Shown piece after piece: positions 60,736 to 64,000 of a stretch of DNA of 64,000 nucleotides. The notes under the pieces are model-generated. The model saw nothing but the letters and a program-made list of their open reading frames with translations. It was not told where the DNA came from and did not search any database. The stretch is from assembly GCF_003323735.1 (NCBI RefSeq), contig NZ_QOIM01000033.1:223483-287482 (forward strand). The letters are read 5' to 3'. Positions within the stretch are counted from its first letter, which is position 1. The number at the start of each line of letters is the position of its first letter. Source of the stretch: Streptomyces reniochalinae (GTDB taxonomy: Bacteria > Actinomycetota > Actinomycetes > Streptomycetales > Streptomycetaceae). A program made the translations under genes and the position numbers.

Positions 60736-61102
60736 ACAGCCCCCTTCGCACTACCGGCCCTTCAAGTCCGTCGACCACCAACCGTAGAGAGATCCTGGAC
60801 GCTTGGACAGCCCAGCCTGCCGCATCCCCATGGTCGCCCCTGCCCGGAACAACGCGCTGTTCCCTCGATCGGAGTCGGCATTGCTACGCACCTACGGCGT
60901 GTCGCACGACACCGGCTGGCTGCGAAGGCAGCATGGGGATTGGCCCTATGGGATGCCGCTCCTGACACCGCCCGACCGCAGTGTCGTCCCAGGAGAAAGA
61001 AGTCGAGGTCTGCTCCACCCGTCGCAGTTCCCACAGCACCAAGTCGTAGCAGTCCGCTTTCGTACTGCCGTGCTGGGTCGGCAGCGCGAGAGAGGGACAG
61101 AC
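60736..61102. promoter_or_regulatory. Divergent gap between NLR-like gene and unknown gene
   Basis: 367 bases. The plus strand is open from 60803 but lacks a ribosome site until 61103, so I treat this as non-coding. No clear -10/-35 pair, hairpin or repeat seen. Confidence 0.35.
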
Positions 61103-62179
61103 GTGCCGCACGGATATCGTGACCGCAACGTTAAGCGCCTGCGCCGATACACAGGGCTCACGCACGCGCATGCACTCCAGTTGCGGAAGGAACGGGCAGG
61201 CAGAATGCCACGCATCGCAGAATCCGCTGGGCCCCAGCGCCTCCTGGAAGCCCTGGTGTTCGAGCATCTGGGTGGCGATGTCGACTACTTCGCGCATCCC
61301 ATCGGGATCAGCTCCGTCCTCCCCCGCCACGACAGCCTCGTCATCTCACTGGACGCGTCCTCGACCCGGCACGGTTTCCCGCTGGTGGCCCACGCCCTGG
61401 AAGGACTGCTGCCGGCCGAGCTGCCCGAGGCGGAGCAGAAACAGGGCGACGTCCGCGTAATCGGCGTACCCGGCATTCGGACCACACGAGCCGGCCGGGA
61501 AGGGCTGCGTCTGTCGCTCGCCGGGACCAAGGCGAGCGTGATTCTCACGTGCAACGGCAGCACCAACTGGGCAGATCTGCTTGCCGACCGCCAAGAACAG
61601 CTGGAAGCCGCCGAGTATCGGCCCTGCTGGAACGAAGCGGAGATGACTCCGCCGGAGAGGGCGTTCCACCAGGACCACGCGGAGATGTCCCGGGTCATCG
61701 AGGATGCCTCCTGGCTCCCGAGTGGGCTACTGCGCAGAAGCGGGCTGTTCCACGAGCTGAGCACGGCGTACTGCACCCGCTACTGGTCGACGTGGGACCG
61801 GTGGCGGATCGAGCTCAAGCACGATTTGGGAGTCGAACCTCCCCACGACGCATTCATCGATCACCTCACCGACCCGAAATGGGGCATGCACCTGGCCGTC
61901 GACAAACTCCACTGCGAGTGCGACGCGCCGTGGGCAGACCCTCACTACGACCGACAGTGCACCGTCGAACTCAGCAGTCCCACAAGTCGGCCCGGTGAGC
62001 TCCAGGTACGCTTCCGCGCGATGGGCACCTGGTGCAATTCGTACGACATCTATCGCGACCTGAAGCGCACGGGTGCCGATCCCGCATGGCTGATGCGCGT
62101 GATGCCACGGCACCACCAATCCGAACCGAGACAGCTGAGAACGGGCTCCGGTCCGCTGACGACGCCTGATGGGTATTAG
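61103..62179 (+). CDS. Hypothetical protein of the island
   Basis: About 358 residues. The start GTG 61103 has AGAGGGAC upstream. The N-terminus (RDRNVKRLRRYTGLTHAHAL) resembles a basic helical segment seen in other Streptomyces mobile-element proteins. The C-terminal half is rich in Trp, His and Cys (KLHCECDAPWADPHYDRQC). No catalytic motif recognised. A strong terminator (62257-62285) follows. Confidence 0.6.
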   Translation: MPHGYRDRNVKRLRRYTGLTHAHALQLRKERAGRMPRIAESAGPQRLLEALVFEHLGGDVDYFAHPIGISSVLPRHDSLVISLDASSTRHGFPLVAHALEGLLPAELPEAEQKQGDVRVIGVPGIRTTRAGREGLRLSLAGTKASVILTCNGSTNWADLLADRQEQLEAAEYRPCWNEAEMTPPERAFHQDHAEMSRVIEDASWLPSGLLRRSGLFHELSTAYCTRYWSTWDRWRIELKHDLGVEPPHDAFIDHLTDPKWGMHLAVDKLHCECDAPWADPHYDRQCTVELSSPTSRPGELQVRFRAMGTWCNSYDIYRDLKRTGADPAWLMRVMPRHHQSEPRQLRTGSGPLTTPDGY

Positions 62180-62256
62180 CCCGAAGGGATCGTCCTACGC
62201 GGGGCGGAAACCGACGGGACAGTGCTGGCCCGGTAGCACCCCAGGAATACGAGAAA

Positions 62257-62285
62257 CCCCAGGTCAGAGTTCCTCTGACCTGGGG
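62257..62285. terminator. Terminator after the unknown island gene
   Basis: Perfect 13-bp stem (62257-62269 with 62273-62285) with a three-base loop, just before the tRNA fragment. Hairpins of this CCCCAGGTCAGAG type are common beside actinobacterial integration sites. Confidence 0.75.
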
Positions 62286-62291
62286 CCAAGG

Positions 62292-62336
62292 GAGCCCGTC
62301 CAAGGGAATCGAACCCTTGACCTATGCATTACGAGC
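62292..62336 (-). other. 3' half of a tRNA-Thr(CGU): probable attachment site
   Basis: On the minus strand: anticodon loop CTCGTAA (anticodon CGT), 3' anticodon stem TGCAT, variable loop AGGTC, T arm AAGGG-TTCGATT-CCCTT and acceptor GGACGGG. There is no 5' half (no D arm, and the upstream bases do not pair), so it is not a functional tRNA. Integrative elements that insert into tRNA 3' ends leave such a fragment. Confidence 0.7.
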
Positions 62337-62455
62337 ACGCGGGCGTTCGTGTTAGCTCGTACCGGTTAATGCCTCACAGTGACATCACGCCTGATCAGAG
62401 CAGGTGCGTGCGTCCAGACAGGGTGCTCTCGTGTTGCACAGTCCAAGAGCGTCCG
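62318..62455. repeat. Direct repeat B, att-like (related to 55918-56056)
   Basis: 138 bases, nearly the same length as repeat A, same orientation, with matching ends and middle. Its left end overlaps the tRNA-Thr fragment. The two copies bracket about 6.3 kb. Confidence 0.6.
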
Positions 62456-62766
62456 TCCAACTGCCGTCCAGTCACACGGATCGTCCGAGACGGCGAGCCC
62501 CTTCGCACGTGCCTGTAGCGACTCGACAAACCTCATCCTCGACACTCCCAGCGGGCGCTGCCGATGCCACCAGTGTGCACGGCGGACAGTACCCCAGGCG
62601 ACGGCATCGTCGACCGCTTCACCGAGCAGCGTTCTTCTGATCAGTCCAGGCGCCGAGGGAGCTCCAGGAGAGTCTGTACGCGTACCTGTACGAGGTGGTG
62701 TGTTCGCGCTGCGCCGTCCAGCCGGAGAGACTCTTTACCGCTCACCAGCGGCCCTGACGATGGGAA

Positions 62767-62799
62767 GCCCCGACCAGGGACGGGGCACCTGGTCGGGGC
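62767..62799. terminator. Terminator downstream of the SGNH hydrolase gene
   Basis: Perfect 12-bp stem (62767-62778 with 62788-62799), nine-base loop, 22 bases beyond the stop at 62822 on the minus strand. Confidence 0.75.
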
Positions 62800-62821
62800 G
62801 GTCAGGGAGGGGGCCGCAGGG

Positions 62822-63997
<1,176 letters not shown>

Positions 63998-64000
63998 AGC

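Larger units (their letters stand above)
62180..62821. other. Gap holding terminators, tRNA fragment and repeat B; no gene
   Basis: About 640 bases. From left: hairpin 62257-62285, tRNA-Thr 3' fragment 62292-62336, repeat B to 62455, about 300 bases with only short shadow frames, and hairpin 62767-62799. Confidence 0.6.

Noticed and set aside
62292..62370. Functional tRNA-Thr
   Set aside because: Only the anticodon loop, T arm and acceptor 3' strand are present; the 5' half does not form a D arm or pair with the acceptor.

Overview
This window is high-GC actinobacterial DNA, almost certainly a Streptomyces or close relative. The evidence is strong third-position GC bias, many GTG/TTG starts, leaderless-type promoters, and a core order that, from memory, resembles the S. 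coelicolor SCO5469-SCO5501 region (sdaA, glyA, gcvH, gcvT, peptide ABC operon, cysteine desulfurase, mnmA, ligA, rmdB-like, gatCAB). I could not run any search; identifications rest on motifs and family knowledge.

Layout. 1-4.6 kb: 5' part of a peptide-binding lipoprotein gene, divergent from a ROK regulator, then an M81 (MlrC-like) peptidase. 4.7-8.1 kb: a TerD-AIM24 fusion plus two more AIM24 genes. 8.3-10.3 kb: a translationally coupled AAA-ATPase/TOPRIM-like pair that looks like a defence module inside core DNA. 10.5-12.3 kb: GAF-ANTAR regulator and MBL hydrolase. 12.5-23.8 kb: gatB, a small membrane gene, gatA, gatC, a GGDEF-EAL protein, ligA, a MetE-like protein, an SDR and an MreB-like protein. 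24.2-25.9 kb: a fused glycine/sarcosine/dimethylglycine methyltransferase for glycine betaine synthesis. 25.9-33.5 kb: LOG protein, mnmA, Tat-type amidase, cysteine desulfurase, NUDIX protein, small genes, Dps, thioesterase. 33.9-38.3 kb: a catabolic-looking operon (epoxide hydrolase, small ORF, FAH-family protein, SCO6745-family protein) divergent from a LysR regulator. 38.5-45.8 kb: a TRIC channel and a complete five-gene oligopeptide ABC transporter operon. 46-54.8 kb: two SseB-like proteins, a secreted Pro/Gln-rich protein, a P-loop kinase-like protein, then a tandem glycine riboswitch controlling gcvT, followed by gcvH, glyA and sdaA.

From about 54.8 kb the character changes: lower GC in places, iteron-like repeats, two about 138-bp related direct repeats (55918 and 62318) carrying the anticodon-loop sequence of a tRNA-Thr(CGU), and the second one joined to a tRNA 3' half. 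Between the repeats lie an 18-copy heptamer array directly upstream of a GT-like gene, an NLR-type NB-ARC-TPR protein with a bacterial amyloid signalling motif, and an unknown gene. This looks like an integrated defence or signalling island. The window ends in a frameshifted SGNH hydrolase and a 39-base poly-C run that is probably an assembly artefact.

Themes that tie genes together: glycine/serine/one-carbon flow (riboswitch, gcvT, gcvH, glyA, sdaA, SseB proteins, betaine synthase); tRNA thiolation (cysteine desulfurase with MnmA); tRNA-dependent amidation (GatCAB); and two candidate immune modules.
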